DNA of 64,000 bases, from the NCBI GenBank assembly GCA_964058845.1, contig CAXKVR010000262.1, positions 1 to 64,000 on the forward strand. Reading direction: 5' to 3'. The stretch comes from Carex sylvatica. Its lineage: Eukaryota; Streptophyta; Magnoliopsida; Poales; Cyperaceae. A program made the position numbers and the translations under genes. Below the pieces are notes generated by a model. It did no database searches, was not told the DNA's origin, and saw only the letters and a program-made list of their open reading frames with translations. Of the stretch, positions 47,615 through 60,495 are shown piece after piece. The stretch's first letter is position 1; each line of letters opens with the position of its first letter.

Positions 47615-50544
47615 TCATGAATCAGGGGTGTAGCGCAGATGTTGCTCATAAAAATCAATTAGCTGTCATATGAGAAGCTCATGTTAACCAAGGTAGAGTT
47701 GGTGAAAAAATGGCTAAGAATAATATAAGAGATGCTATTTATGCATTTTACCAGCAAGGGGTTGGTGGCTCTCAACTCCTTGTTGTTGACGAGCACTTCT
47801 GTTCCATCAGACCTGTGTGAGATGAACAAACATAGTTTAGTTCTGATCATATAAATTACATATTTACCAGTAATTGACAGTAGGGTCAGAAAATGAATAA
47901 TCAAATCAAGCTATTTTTGCCAAGGATTTCCACTATTTTCACTAACAGTTATGCCAAAAAAAAAAAATAAACACTATTTCCACCACCAGTTTTACAAAGT
48001 AGCCCATAACTACATGAACCTGTTAAGGCCAGATCTCAGCAACACACCCTGCTTCATCGACTAAAATCTTGACATTCTAACACATACCACAACTCAGTAG
48101 AAAATCGGATATAATGTCAAAATGACTAGATTCAAGGTCTTAGCTCAAAACCAAAAATAGATAACCTTGATCTGACCTCATATCAAGTTAATTTCAGAAC
48201 ATAAAACATGCATACGCAAACCATTTTTCTTTTTGGAAAAATGTGACTACAAGAACCACCTATTCCATTAAGAAATCATTGAGTTACAAAAATCAGCAAG
48301 AAAGCAGAATTAATGGGACATGAAGGAAAGGGAACCTCAGCGCCTTGAAAGTGATAAAGACATGCTGTATATTGTCAGTGGCAGGAGAAGAAGAGGCAGA
48401 GAGCTCCGTTGGCTTCAGAATCTTTGTGATGTGAACTTCATCTTTAACTTTTATACTGTTATTGTCGATAGCAGTATTGACAACAGAAGCACAAGCCATT
48501 TCTGTGGAATCCACAACTTCAATATCCATTGCCTTCTTCACTTCCTCTTCAGGCTGCACGAATCTTCTCACGGATCCCTACAATTCAAAAACCACTAACA
48601 AGTAATGGAAACAAAAATTGAAAACTAAATAAATAGAAGGAATAGAAGAAACTTGTTAGTGGAATAAAGTATTACTGATTTCCTTTTCTTAGCACCAGTA
48701 ATTTGGCTGCTTGCTTTGCTGCCCTGAGGTTGAGATGAAGAGTAAACAGAGGGAATGGGACCCACGGGCAGAAGCGCAAGAGGAGCCTCACCATGCCCTT
48801 CTATATTTATTTTGCAACTTGGCAGGTCAATTGCCATGGAGGCACCGTCGCTGCTTGCTTCTGTTTTCTCATTTTCTCTCTCTTTCTGAACATGGTCTGC
48901 CATGACAAAGTTAGTGCCTCCTTTCTTGTTCATTGCCCCAACTCCCTGTGCCAATAAATAAAATGCTTAGTAGCTCTTCGTTTGGTCTGAGGATGAAACG
49001 GAAAATTTAATTTGTAGGAGCAAGTGGGTCATTTTAATTATTCCCTGGCATTACTGAAATCAGGCTTTTAAAATAGAAGTCGGAAACAACTGTTCCATGG
49101 ACAAAATATATAGAAATGACATTAAGGCCCATAAAACCTGTCGTACTTCTGGCAAGGAAACAAGGACCCCATTTGTCATAGCCTCATCTTTAGTAGGCTT
49201 TTCCTTCTCTTTCTTATCTTTCAATAGGTTATTTTCCTTCTTATCATGACTATTAATGTTCCTTCTAGGGTTTCTCTTGGGAACAAGAATATCTCTCTCG
49301 GTGATGCGGGCACGTCCTCTGCCTCTACCCCTTCCTCTTCCACTGCTGGATGAGGGAAATAGAGGGGAGTTGTCTCCTTCTCTTGTCTGAGTCATTGTAC
49401 CTTCTCCACCATTTTCACTCTGCACAGGACGCTTCTTTTTGGGCAGTGTACTCTTGCGCTTGCGCTTTCGCTTTCGTGAACTTGAATAAACAAATTAAAA
49501 TAATGGTATTAATGGATACTTATTTAATTTTATTGAGAGAAAGGAAGAGGAGAAATACCTCTGCTCAAAGGCTTCCAACATGTCAGCACAATATTTGATG
49601 TTGTCATAGGGCTCCCATGTATTGGCAGTCTCGGGATAGTCACGCCTAAACAATCAAATGAGTTAATAAAAAAATCAATTCTGTAGGATGTTAAAGTTCT
49701 TAGAGCAAGAAATGACCAACAACAAAGTATGGTAGTTGTAAAACAACCAGCCTATCCAATTTTTTCAGGCATTAAGATACGTTTAAGGCACGGATGATTA
49801 TCATAAGAGATTCCCAATATATCATAAGATTATCCCTCTTGAAAATCAGCACTTGTCCAAATCCAGAAAACAGAGAATTCTAGGATTATTCCTTGACACA
49901 AATACTTTCTTTTATACATACTTCTTCTGGATTATATATATCATATTGTATTTTTGTAAGATAATATACGCTACCTAAAACACCCCTTGGTGCTACATCA
50001 TAAACACACTGAGAGAGTAAATAATTGTAACCATATACAAATTTCACTAACACTGAGAACTAAAGCATACAAATTTGTCCTCAATTTTTATTACTGACAA
50101 GTGAAGGAATAGATGGTGTAGAATAGAAAAAGTAAAGTACCATTTGATTAGATACTGGAGCTGGCCCTTGCGGTATCGCTTCTTGCGAATGGCCTCGATT
50201 TCATAGAAACCCTCATCTAGCTTCTGCTTCCCACCAGCTTCTCCCACCACTTTACCACCATTCGCAGCTTCTTCAACGCCATTCTCTTCTTCCCCTTCTT
50301 CGCCTCCATCTCCATCAACCTCTTCCTCTTCCTCTTCCTCTTCCTCTTCCTCTTCCTCTTCCTCTTCTCCCCCCTCCTCGCCTTCGTCTTCTTCATCCGC
50401 TTGCAAAGGAGATTCCTCCTGCCCCTTCACCTCTTCGTCCAGCTGATGATCACGATCGGAAGGTGAATGCTCGCCAGCTGCTACTTCGTCGGAAATGGCG
50501 GAGGAGGATGCCGCCTCCGCCTTCTTTCTTCCTAAAAGTACCAT
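47615..50544 (-). CDS. LHP1: LIKE HETEROCHROMATIN PROTEIN 1 (chromodomain and chromoshadow protein)
   Basis: Seven exons join in frame: 50141-50544, 49559-49645, 49138-49480, 48676-48945, 48336-48577, 47752-47812, 47615-47662. The product is 484 residues, in the range of plant LHP1 (Arabidopsis ~445). Residues ~50-90 are acidic with an unbroken run of ~16 Glu. The chromodomain is at ~110-163 ('[20 protein letters not shown]', 'YLIKW', '[11 protein letters not shown]'), with the aromatic residues that bind H3K27me3. A basic hinge follows, with 'RKRKRKRKS' and a [10 protein letters not shown] run. The chromoshadow domain is at ~413-480 ('[13 protein letters not shown]', '[19 protein letters not shown]', '[12 protein letters not shown]'). 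By family knowledge it reads Polycomb H3K27me3 and helps repress flowering and floral homeotic genes. It has a damaged tandem copy at 55381-59760. Confidence 0.95.
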
Positions 50545-50570
50545 CTCTCTCTCTCTCTCTCTCTCTCTCT
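50545..50570 (-). promoter_or_regulatory. (GA)13 tract abutting the LHP1 start codon
   Basis: On the coding strand 13 GA units run directly into the ATG. GAGA tracts are the known binding sites of plant BASIC PENTACYSTEINE proteins. Here the tract would be in the 5' leader. A functional role is inferred, not shown. Confidence 0.6.
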
Positions 50571-50939
50571 ACAACTACAAGGAATTGCAAGGGTCGATTT
50601 GATTTGGGGGTGGGTGAAGACCGTGAAGCGTGAAGTGAACTCTTCAAGCCGAACGGACGGATATATCACGCAGAAGACACGGTGTCCGCGTGTCAAAAGA
50701 CCAGTAGATGTGTCAATTGAACCCGTCTGACCTAATTATCGGATTCGTTCCGTATCCCATTAAGACGGGTTGGAATAAAAATATTTCCCGCTGATTTATT
50801 AGGTAAATATTCAAAATTTCAAATAATATTTTTATCCGATGAAAACTGATAAATTTTGCCTTGTATCTGTTATTCTATAACAATTTCGAATTCGATGAAT
50901 ATAAAATTGTTTACAATTTCAGTAAAAAAATAATTATTA

Positions 50940-52065
50940 TAATCATCTCCACACCTCTATCATTCATTTATCTCCACACTTTTAATAAAGCTGCGCTCTA
51001 GAGAGAGGTAGAAACCATTTTATTAAAGAGAAGGAAGGAGAGCGGAGGAGAAGAGAAGAGGATGCTGGCTGCCTACACTGTTCACTCGCTTCAGAAGAAC
51101 AAAATCAGAGAGGGAAAGAAGGGGAGACGCTATTGTAGCGAGGGTAACGCTATATACAAATCTTCTAAATTTGTATCTCCCAAATTGGGATGTAGAAAAT
51201 ACTGTAGCGAGGGGAACCACAGCTGCCTCATTCCTTCCTCTTCCTTCTTGTCCTCTCAGTATAGATTTTGTACTATGGTCCCCACTAATTATATGGTTCT
51301 CTTTTTTCAGTTGCCACACTTGTCTTGCGTTAACTTCTATAAATATAAATACTAAAATATAAGAAATTAATACTTGCAAAATAAGATATTAATACTTGCA
51401 TGGGTAACTTGATATGACCACCTCTTTTCCAGCTTTCAATGGTCCCCGCGTCAACCTTCATCAAATGAAGTAGTGGGAACTCCGCATCCCCGTATCAACA
51501 TTTTCTAATCGTCCATGTGTATATAGGTATAAATACTCCAGTGCATATATAGGTATAAATACTTATAATACTTGTAATACTTGTAATACTTGATATTAAT
51601 ACTTTCATATGTTTAGCTAGTGTCATATGTAAAAAGTACTTGCAAGTATAGATATAAATATTTGCATGACTAGGTATAAATACTTGCGTGACGACGAGTC
51701 CGAAAGTATGTCATCATGATCTCATTTGAAAGAGAAAATTACATAGAAGACGTTTGTAATTTTAGATTTACAATATTTCTCATAGATCGTCAGAAATATG
51801 AATGAGATTGAATGAAGAAAAAAAAAAACTCATCTCTAAAAACTCACCTCTAAAAACATATATGGTTCCCTCATGTAGTTTGAGATTTAATTAGAGAAAT
51901 AATTATTTATGTAAAAATTATTCACCTTATAGGTATAAATACTTCCGTGCATCAAAATTAATACTTTAAAAAAAAAAAATCAGTGCTAGAACTTCTATGG
52001 TCTATGGAAATTAAGTGTGAGGATAAATTGAGGGATAGAGGTGTGGGGACAATTATCAGGATAAA
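50940..52065. mobile_element. Probable TIR element upstream of LHP1
   Basis: The left end has CATCTCCACACCTCTATCATTC..TTTATCTCCACACTT. The right end has the inverse, AAGTGTGAGGATAAATTGAGGGATAGAGGTGTGGGGA, so arms of about 55 bp. The interior has repeated GGTATAAATACTTGC-like units (51360-51700) and a 'CTGTAGCGAGGG' pair. The target duplication was not resolved. It begins about 400 bp upstream of the LHP1 ATG. Confidence 0.55.
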
Positions 52066-52309
52066 AAAAATGTATATAAGGATTTTTAATTGAATAATAT
52101 TTGTAATAATGATAAATTAATTAATACAACATTGTGAATGGTATTATTACTTAAGTACTAATCCATATATTTCTACTAACAAGACCAATGACAAATGTCT
52201 ATAATTTTATTATATTGTATGGTATATATAATTTACAAGTTGAGTAGAGTTAAAATGTCTCATTGTTTTCGTGCTTTAATTATATTTTATATTTTTTTTT
52301 CTTTTTTTC

Positions 52310-52590
52310 ATAGCTCAAATAGTCGATCAAAACATCTTAATATCATCTCCTTATTAAAATGTGTTTGAAGATCAAATTTTATATTTTTTTTCTTTGGAAA
52401 CTTCTATTTTTATTTTAGATAGGTACAAAATTATTATTATTGAATGATTAAAAATCTTCTGAAAAAATAGTGATTTGTATCTATCTAAAAAAAAGAGAAA
52501 AAAAGAATATAAAATTTGATCTCCGAGCACATTTAATATAAATATTTCATTGAATGATTTTGATCAATTGTTTGAACTTTGAAAACAAAG
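52310..52590. mobile_element. Hairpin MITE
   Basis: Inverted blocks include TCGATCAAAACATCTTAAT with ATTGAATGATTTTGATCAA, and TTTGAAGATCAAATTTTATAT with its complement near 52505-52530. AT-rich, with no coding frame. Fragments of similar wording occur near 21500 and 37205 (TTTGGAGATCAA). Termini are approximate. Confidence 0.5.
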
Positions 52591-53088
52591 ATAATAATGT
52601 GAACACTACTCATTGTAGTTTATCTTATTATAATCACTATTTTTTTTTTTATAAAAGTATATCTCTACTTGTTTGTCAATACGTAACACCATACAATATA
52701 AAAACTAGAACTTTTGATATAAATTATAATTTTTATATTGTATGATAAAAAAATTATAATTTTTGATCCCATTATTTAAAAAATATATAAATTACTATAA
52801 ATTATTAAAAAATATATAAATTATTATACATTATAAAACAATATAAAATATTGAATAAATCAATTAATTTTATCATACATAATTAAATGAGAAATTATAT
52901 AAAATATTATATAAATCAACCTAACCACAATAATGAAAATTATATAATTATACGTATAAAAAAATTATATATAATTTAATATTTATAAATTATTTTATAA
53001 AATAATGGATAAAAAATAGTTCTTATGCGTGTACTCGTAATTTTATTCGATAAGTTAAATTTTTTTTTGTCACCAGTATTCGTTCACA

Positions 53089-53895
53089 CACTACTACAGA
53101 ATAAGAGATTGCACACGAACATAATTGGAGGAGCTACACGGATTTTCTGCCGTGTAGAGTATGAGGGTGTAGAAATCCTTGAATAAATATATACAGATAT
53201 TTACCCGTGTGCGATTATAAGAGAGTTACACGGATTATTACATAAACAACCATGCACAAACACTTGCCAGCGTCGCTCTCAAAATAACCGAGCTACACAG
53301 ATTATTACATAAATAGCCGTGTATGATTACTCTTTGTACACGGACATTTAGCTAAATGTCCGTGTACGATTACTCTTTCTACACGGATATTTAGCTAAAT
53401 GTCCGTATAGCTCTCTTATTTTTTTATTTTTTTAATGTTTAAATACCTTTCTACACGGATTTTTAAGTATAAATCCGTGTAGGTCTCTCAAGGCTTTCTA
53501 CACTGTTATTTAAACAAACATCCGTGTACAATGCCTACCTTTCTACACGGTTCTTTAATAAATATCTGTGTAGCTCTCTCAAGGCTTTCTACACTATTAT
53601 TTAAACAAACATCCGTGTATAATGCCTACCTTTCTACACGGTTCTTTAATAAATATCCGTGTAGCTTTCTTAAGACTTTCTACATTGTTATTTAATTAAA
53701 CATCCATGTACAATTCCTAATAAACGTCCATGTAGCTCTCTCAAGGCTTTTTTACACTTATTCTTTAATAAATATTTGTGTAGAGATCTCACATATATTT
53801 CAGACTTCCAAAAAATTATAATTTCTATACAATTTTTATATAAAATTGTTAAATCCGTATACAATATACAGTTTATAATTATTTTTATAGTAGTG
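53089..53895. mobile_element. CACTA-type MITE with 3-bp TSD
   Basis: It starts CACTACTACAGAATAAG and ends TTTTTATAGTAGTG. ACA flanks both sides (53086-53088 and 53896-53898), the 3-bp duplication of CACTA elements. The interior is an array of ~30-bp units such as TTTCTACACGGATATTTAG paired with CTAAATGTCCGTGTA, alternating in orientation. No transposase. Confidence 0.85.
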
Positions 53896-53898
53896 ACA

Positions 53899-54743
53899 GT
53901 TCACACTCTACTGTTTGAATCCGAAGCCCTAATATATATTTTACAATTCCCGCCTACACTATTTAATTGGATCAATTGAATGAAATTGTGGGGTATTCCA
54001 TTCCACGCATACTAAGCTGTATATCTGAATATATGGGATATATATATATATATAGCTAGCCCAGGTTTTTTTAATACAAGTACATACATTATGTGCATGT
54101 CTTGCTATTTTAATTATCATGTATGCCTTCCAAGCACGTCACACAATTAATATTGTGACGGATTTTATTTCCTAAAATCAATTTTAATTTAATTATTTTG
54201 TTCTTACATATATATATAGTATCTAGTTTATAAGATGATTTTATTAACATTTATTTTTTGAATTATAGGTACGGACCTCTTCAGAGGAAAAAGAAAAGGA
54301 ACAATAAAAAAAGCAAAAAAAGGTAGAAAATAAAAATAAACAATTATTAATTAATTAAATAGAAGGTATATATATAAGCCGCTTATTTCACCTTAATTTT
54401 TATCTAGCTGTATGCATCACTAGAGCATGCAAACTAGTATATATATCCGCATCCATTATTTAACAAAATATAAATGTTATCTCTAATAGAGCCATAATAA
54501 AATACCAATTATAGATAACTGATCAGCCATACTGGAACAGTATCTGCGAAGGTTATTGTCGGTATACTGTCGTGAATACTACTGTCGCTAATAGAAAAAT
54601 CACTTTTAATTTATGTCGGTAAACTCTCGCGAATAATCACTTTTAATTACCCTCGTGGATATATATTGTCCCATTTATTTTATTTTTTTGCTTGTGGATA
54701 CTGTTTCATTCTTATAGTTAAAGCTAGAGTGTGATGTGTTCAT
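53899..54743. other. AT-rich intergenic stretch
   Basis: It contains a short (TA)n run near 54036-54052. No exon or element boundary was recognised. Confidence 0.45.
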
Positions 54744-55075
54744 CAAAAAAGTTTGGTGAGTACAACTCCAAAAGTATATCGAATCGGCTTCAAACAACGA
54801 ATTCAAACCGTTGAAATCCATGTACTTCATGAGTGATGCATGCATGTACATATAAAATTTTAAAAGTTTCGAATTCATTTGCTACAAGGTCAAGCGGTCA
54901 AAGAAATGATGATATAAAATAACTTATAAAATATTCATTTCTTTGACCGCTTGACCTTGAAGCAAATGAATTCGAAACTTTTAAAATTTTACCTGTACGT
55001 CCATCACTCATGAATTTCAATGATTTGGATTTGTAATTTGAAGGCGATCCAATATATTTTTGGAGTTTGTGGATC
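54744..55075. mobile_element. Hairpin MITE, copy 2
   Basis: Near-perfect inverted centre: CAAGGTCAAGCGGTCAAAGAAATGA and its complement around a short AT loop (about 54886-54965). The arms continue outward with AAAGTTTCGAATTCATTTGC and its complement, and weaker AACTCCAAAA pairs at the ends. It shares blocks with 3431-3822. Termini are approximate. Confidence 0.6.
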
Positions 55076-55380
55076 ATAGATTATTAAATTAACACATAAT
55101 TCTCTGTCGTAACCATATTTATCATAAAAAAATATGATTGTGCGCATATATAACATTAATATATAGTTAACTTGGCCATGCACATATTATTTTATTTAAC
55201 AAACATAACTAAAATACACAGCTAATTACCATCTGTTATTTAAAATAACACATAACAATTAATAACCATCAGTTTATTTTTAAAAAAGAAACATATATAA
55301 AGCATGCATGTTACTTTATTTTTAATTTCTAAAATAAGCAAATTAAATCTGAACTTGACATCATCTCTTGACTACATAAG

Positions 55381-58300
55381 CTAGCGAGGGAGAGAAATGC
55401 AGATTTGGCATGTATCAGTACAGCGAAGGTGTTTCTCATAAAAATCAATTAGCTGTCATAAAACAAATTAAGTCATTTCAGAATTAATTCAGACTAAAAA
55501 AAATTGAATTGATGTTAAAAAAATAATAACAGTGGATTGAGTTTTATGCTTTTTACCAGCAATGGGTTGGTAGCCCTTAGTTCCCTGTTGTTGACAGGCA
55601 CTTGGCTTCCATCAGACCTGTGTGAGAAAAACAAATATATATATATATATATATTTTTTTTTTTTTTGTACTGATCATATATATAAACTATATATTTACT
55701 ATACTGATATTTTGTAACTATTTTTTAAGAAAAATTAAAAACAAGCTTCCCATCTTCAAATATTCATAAAAAAATCCCATACAATATATATCTATTTGCA
55801 TCATATATAGTACGTACAAGCATTTTCTGTGAACATATAAGGATAAGTCAATTACAAATGACAAAAATTACTTAAAGACTTTTTTGAGTTTCAAATTTAG
55901 TCTGGTCGAATGGAAATAAAATCATTCATCATTTAGAATATAATTGATTTGAGAACAGAAGCAAGCACCAACAATTATAGTCCTCTATATGAAATCAATA
56001 TATAAAAAATTTAATTCTATGTTATTTACTATTTAAGTAATCATGCATGCATAAATTTTAGAATAATTTGAGAATCTTTTGCCCATTAATATTTTCATAT
56101 TGCTTGTTCAAAATTTGTATTCCAATTGAACTAAAAATATACACAAGATATATATTTAAACCATAGAACATTTAATTTCTTATTTTTAAAAATATCATAG
56201 AGTCGGTTATCGATCGTGCATGATTGTCAAAATTTTAATTATCAATATGCTTACTTTTCCAACTTTAATTTATCATATCTTAGTTGAATATATATTTAAA
56301 CTTTACATTTTACCAAATATTAGTTAAAATCACTATATATTAATACTTATTGTATGAGCAGATCTGCTATGAAAAATACTCCACTGCTATCTGATATTTA
56401 AATCTTTGAAAGATATAACTATATATATATATATGAAGGGAAAGAAACCTGAGAGCCTTGAAAGTGATACATGCATGAGAAATGTTGTTGGTGCCAGCAG
56501 AAGTAGCAGCAAAGAGCTGCACGTGCACCGGCTTCAAAATTTCTGTGATGTGAAGTTCCTCTGGAGCCATTTTACTGTTACTACCGATAGTATAGTATCA
56601 GTATCTGTAGCAACAACAGATGCTGTAATAGCCTCTGTTGAATCCGCAACTTCAACATTCATTACTTTCTTTGCCAGCTCATCGGGATGCACAAATCTTG
56701 TCACACGTCCCTAAAATTTGAAATTCATGAGCAAGTGAATCGGAAATAACATTTGAAAACTAGATAAAAAGAATCAAGTATTACTGATTTCCGTCTCGCA
56801 GCACCAGTAAGTCGTTTGCCTTATTTTTTGCTCTGAGGTTCAAATTCAGAGTACAAATAGCCCATGGGACTTACAGGAGGAACCTCGCCATGAACTGCTA
56901 TATTTGCTTTGCATTTTGGGAGGAAAATTGCCATGGCGGCGGCGCCGACCCCTGCTTTTGCTTCCTCTTTCTCTCTCCATTTTTGAACATAGTCTTGCAT
57001 GACAAACGGGTCATTACAATTATTTCCTGACATGACATTTGTTAAAGTAGCTAGGGTTAATTGGTCAAAGAATTGGAAAGACCTGTTCTATGGACTAAAT
57101 TATAAAATTAATGACATTAATTAATTATATATATCCAATGAACATGCATGCATGCATGCATGTTTTAATTACGTACTTTTGGCAAGGGCATATATATAGG
57201 GGTCTCAATGGTCATAGCCTCATCTTCAGTGAATTTTTCCTTAATTTCCATTCTCATCTTTCAACTTGTACTTTTCTTAATTTCTTATACACAGTACTAT
57301 TGACGTTTCTATCAGGATTGCGTCGAATGTGGATGTCTCTCTCTATCGTTAGGGCCCGCCCGCTGCTCTTTTTGCCGTCTCTCTAGATCTCCTCCGGCAG
57401 GATTCATTGCGCCTTCTCCACAATCTTCAGTCTGTATCGATGAGCGCTTCATTTTGGACAATGCACTCTTGCGCTTTAGGTACCTATGCTCGAAGTCCTC
57501 TAACATGTCGGTACAGTATTTGATGTTATCATACGGCTCCCATGTATTATCGGTCTCCGGATATATAGCTGGTCCTAAACAATGAAATAAACAACACAAT
57601 GAAAAACAATTCACAAATAAAATGAACTTGTCATGTTGTAGCAATAGATCGATGCAACCAACCTAATGAGAAACCCAAAATTCAGGTTATGACGTAGCTA
57701 GCTAGCTAGATTTAGTAGCTATCGATCAGCCACAACTCAAGTACTAATTATACATGCATGCTGAGGATAACTAGATGTACAGTAACTTAACAAGTTGTCT
57801 TAATTTGTTGGCACTATAAACTGGAATACGTACTATTTCTCCTCTAATTAATTCTCTATTAGAAATGACAGTGTTTACGATCGATGTAGAAGGCTGTTCA
57901 ATAGATACAAGTCAGAAGGCATGCCTATCCAAGATATATTTACTAAAAGAAAATATATATTGTACCGATCGATAAATTAACTTTCTATTTTATGTCCAAT
58001 TTCATCCATTTTTGTTGAAAATCAAACAAAACGATCGATCCATCACGCAAGTTTCTTTTGCGAGATAGTTTTGTTTGATTTTTAACAAAACTGAATGAAA
58101 CTAAAAGCAAAAATCTCCTAAACTTACAGATCTACTGAATATATCTAACCAAATGAAACCGGATATATAATTGAACTGCGCGCTTTAAACCAAACTAGGT
58201 TTGATTCAGTCACAAACGAAATTGAGTTTCCTAAATCAAATTAATTTGATTTTCAGTCGTATAACCGGCCAAGTCAATATTAATTATTCATGCACAACAT

Positions 58301-59760
58301 GCAATTAAATTTTGATCTTCCACGCATAAATGCTTCATATATTTATAGCGCTCAAATCACACACAAGTTTCTCAAATTAATCCGACGTACGTACGTAGGT
58401 TCAACACCACTAAAAATATAGTCGATGCATGAGTTATTATATATGCAAGCTAGCTAGCTAGCATGTGTTGAGAAATCATAAAGGCTAAATAATTATGTCT
58501 TATTTAGAGATCAAACAATTACATCTCATTTAGGAGTCAAACACTTATACTCCGGAAAGAAGAAATAATTTTTACCTTAACCTAAGACCGTCCTATGTCA
58601 AAAAGATCCAAAACATAAACTTAAGTGCGGAATACAATATCTGATTCCATATTGTTTGCTATGGAATCCCGAATTCGATGTAGAAGCGGCAACCGTCTCC
58701 GTGAGCACGAGACAAGACTCTAGAACCCTAGCTTTTCATTTTCACGCCCTTTTAGTTGGATTATAGATTAGGTCTTCCAAAGCAACAAGATTGCCTCTTG
58801 AGAGATCCTCTCCAATTTCCTTATGGATATCTCCTCTCAATTCTTTAATGGTGAAAGAGAAAGAGAAGGCTCTCAAAATTATGTATAAAATAACCTCTAT
58901 GAGAATTCTGAGATGAGTTAGTTATCTTATGTCTTGGGGGCTCATCTTTATATAGGTTACACATCTAACAGCGCGAGTGCGGGTGGCTCACCAGCACTGG
59001 GTTGAGACGTGTCTAATTAACCGCCTCAAATTTCAGTCCAAAAATAGCTTGTATCCTGAGTGCGTCTGCACTCAGGGTCAGTGCGGGTCATCCACTCTCA
59101 CTGGGCTAAAAACCTAGACTCTGCAAATTGCCAAGTACCCAGTGTGGGTCAGTCCACCCGCACTGAGTCCCAGTGCGTCCGCACTGGGCTCGGACTTTTT
59201 CTTGCGTTCTCCTGAAGAAGTTCACAGAAATTGGCTAAGTACTGAGTACGTCCGTATTCAGATCCAGTGCGGGTGAGCCACCCGCACTGGACCCCAAAAA
59301 AACAGTTTTCTGTATTTGCAAATCTCAGAATCAGACCATTAATGATTTGATTTTTGCCTAAATTGTTCTATATACTTATGGACCACATCTTATTGAATAC
59401 ATAGATTGTCTAATATTTTAATTTGATCATTTTAATTGTGACAACTATATTTAACAGTACACAATTTATAATTATATTACATATATGGTCAACGTTGGAT
59501 TAAGATCCAACAGCATATACTTTCAATATATAACATCAGAATAAAAAAATATACAAATTTCTTCTCGATTCTATCATTAATGAAAATGAATTTTATGACG
59601 TAGAATAAAAGGAACCATTTGATGAGGTACTGGAGCTGGCCGTTGTGGTTTCGTTTCTTGCGATCGAATGGCTTCAACTTCATAGTATTCTTCTTTGTTG
59701 TGTTCTCCATCAATATTATCTTCCTCTTCTAGTTCTATATCTCCTTAATTTCTTCACCTC
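55381..59760 (-). pseudogene. Tandem LHP1 copy, multiply disrupted
   Basis: The exon order follows the intact LHP1. Exon 1 end (59616 to ~59760) has a 4-bp insertion (ATCG) in the chromodomain. Exon 2 starts at 57574 and is 4 bp longer than its intact partner. The following intron is almost wholly deleted, fusing exons 2 and 3 (57484 into ~57312). Exon 4 (56785 to ~57030) has an in-frame TAA at 56821-56823. Exon 5 (~56449-56712) has a frameshift before 'MAPEELHITEILKP'. Exon 6 (55557-55617) is intact, and exon 7 (55381-55452) ends in a longer tail. Intron 1 carries a solo LTR (58466-59512), and the 5' end is cut by a fold-back fragment at ~59786. It cannot make a full protein. Any expression would be as RNA or short peptides. 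Confidence 0.9.
58466..59512 (-). mobile_element. Solo LTR in intron 1 of the LHP1 pseudogene
   Basis: The ends form the short inverted repeat TGTTG...CAACA. The flanks GCATG (58461-58465) and GCATA (59513-59517) match in 4 of 5, an LTR-type duplication. It reads on the minus strand (TGTTGGATCTTAATCC start) and its 3' half is related to the copia 3' LTR at 2604-3361. From 58970 to 59290 it carries at least six imperfect palindromes around CCGCACTG/CAGTGCGG. Confidence 0.8.
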
Positions 59761-59785
59761 TCACGATTCTTGGGGTCCCCCCCAG

Positions 59786-60495
59786 AGCAAAATTCGGATC
59801 CGTCTCATTCTCCCTTTTCGAAAAGTTGTTATATGTGTAAATCTGACTTTCCTAGCCAAAGTTATGAATGTTTAAAGTTTTTTCGAAAGCTGAATTTTGT
59901 AAATTCATACCTAATTGTAGAAAAATCCAAATAATTTAAAATTTATGTCAATTCTGTGTATTTCTGTATGCTCTACATGCTGGTGTAATCACTTTTGCAG
60001 TTTGATCCCTGTACCAGTTCAGGCCTATACTGGTAAATCAGTCTAGACTGACCAGTCTGGATTGATACAAGGACCAAAATGCAAAAGTAATTTGAGTAGC
60101 ACATGTGACAGTCTAAAATGTCTAATAAGATCCTTGAGTATGGAATTCAGATCCTAGATACCTGAGGTTCAATTATAAAATCTGAACTGTTTTTTTTAAA
60201 TTGCGCTGCTATAGCGCGCTATTGTGCCGCTAGAGCACGCTATTTAGAACCTTGTTTTTGGCATACAAGAAAAAAAATTCTTCACAAAATATTAATATCT
60301 CTAAAAAAAAAAATAGAGGACCGCCCCCCTGCAAGGACTGTCTGCTAGGGGTCTGGCCCGCCCGTGATGGGGGTTGTCTAGTGGGTTTTTTGGGTTACCC
60401 GTGGGCCTGGCTGCCAGAGCAGTTTTGAAAAAAAAACAGATTGCAGGAGAATTTTTAAAATTTTCTTTTTTTTTGGGGTATTAATAAAAATGGCG
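59786..60495. mobile_element. Truncated fold-back of the A/D family
   Basis: 59790-60010 matches the body of D (34970-35200), including GACTTTCCTAGCCAAAGTTATGA. 60250-60495 is the right arm, ending TTAATAAAAATGGCGG after a GC-rich block. The left arm is missing. It abuts the truncated 5' end of the LHP1 pseudogene. Confidence 0.75.

Noticed and set aside
49060..49425. Independent small basic protein inside LHP1
   Set aside because: It is LHP1 exon 3 read past its donor site; the spliced frame continues into exon 4.
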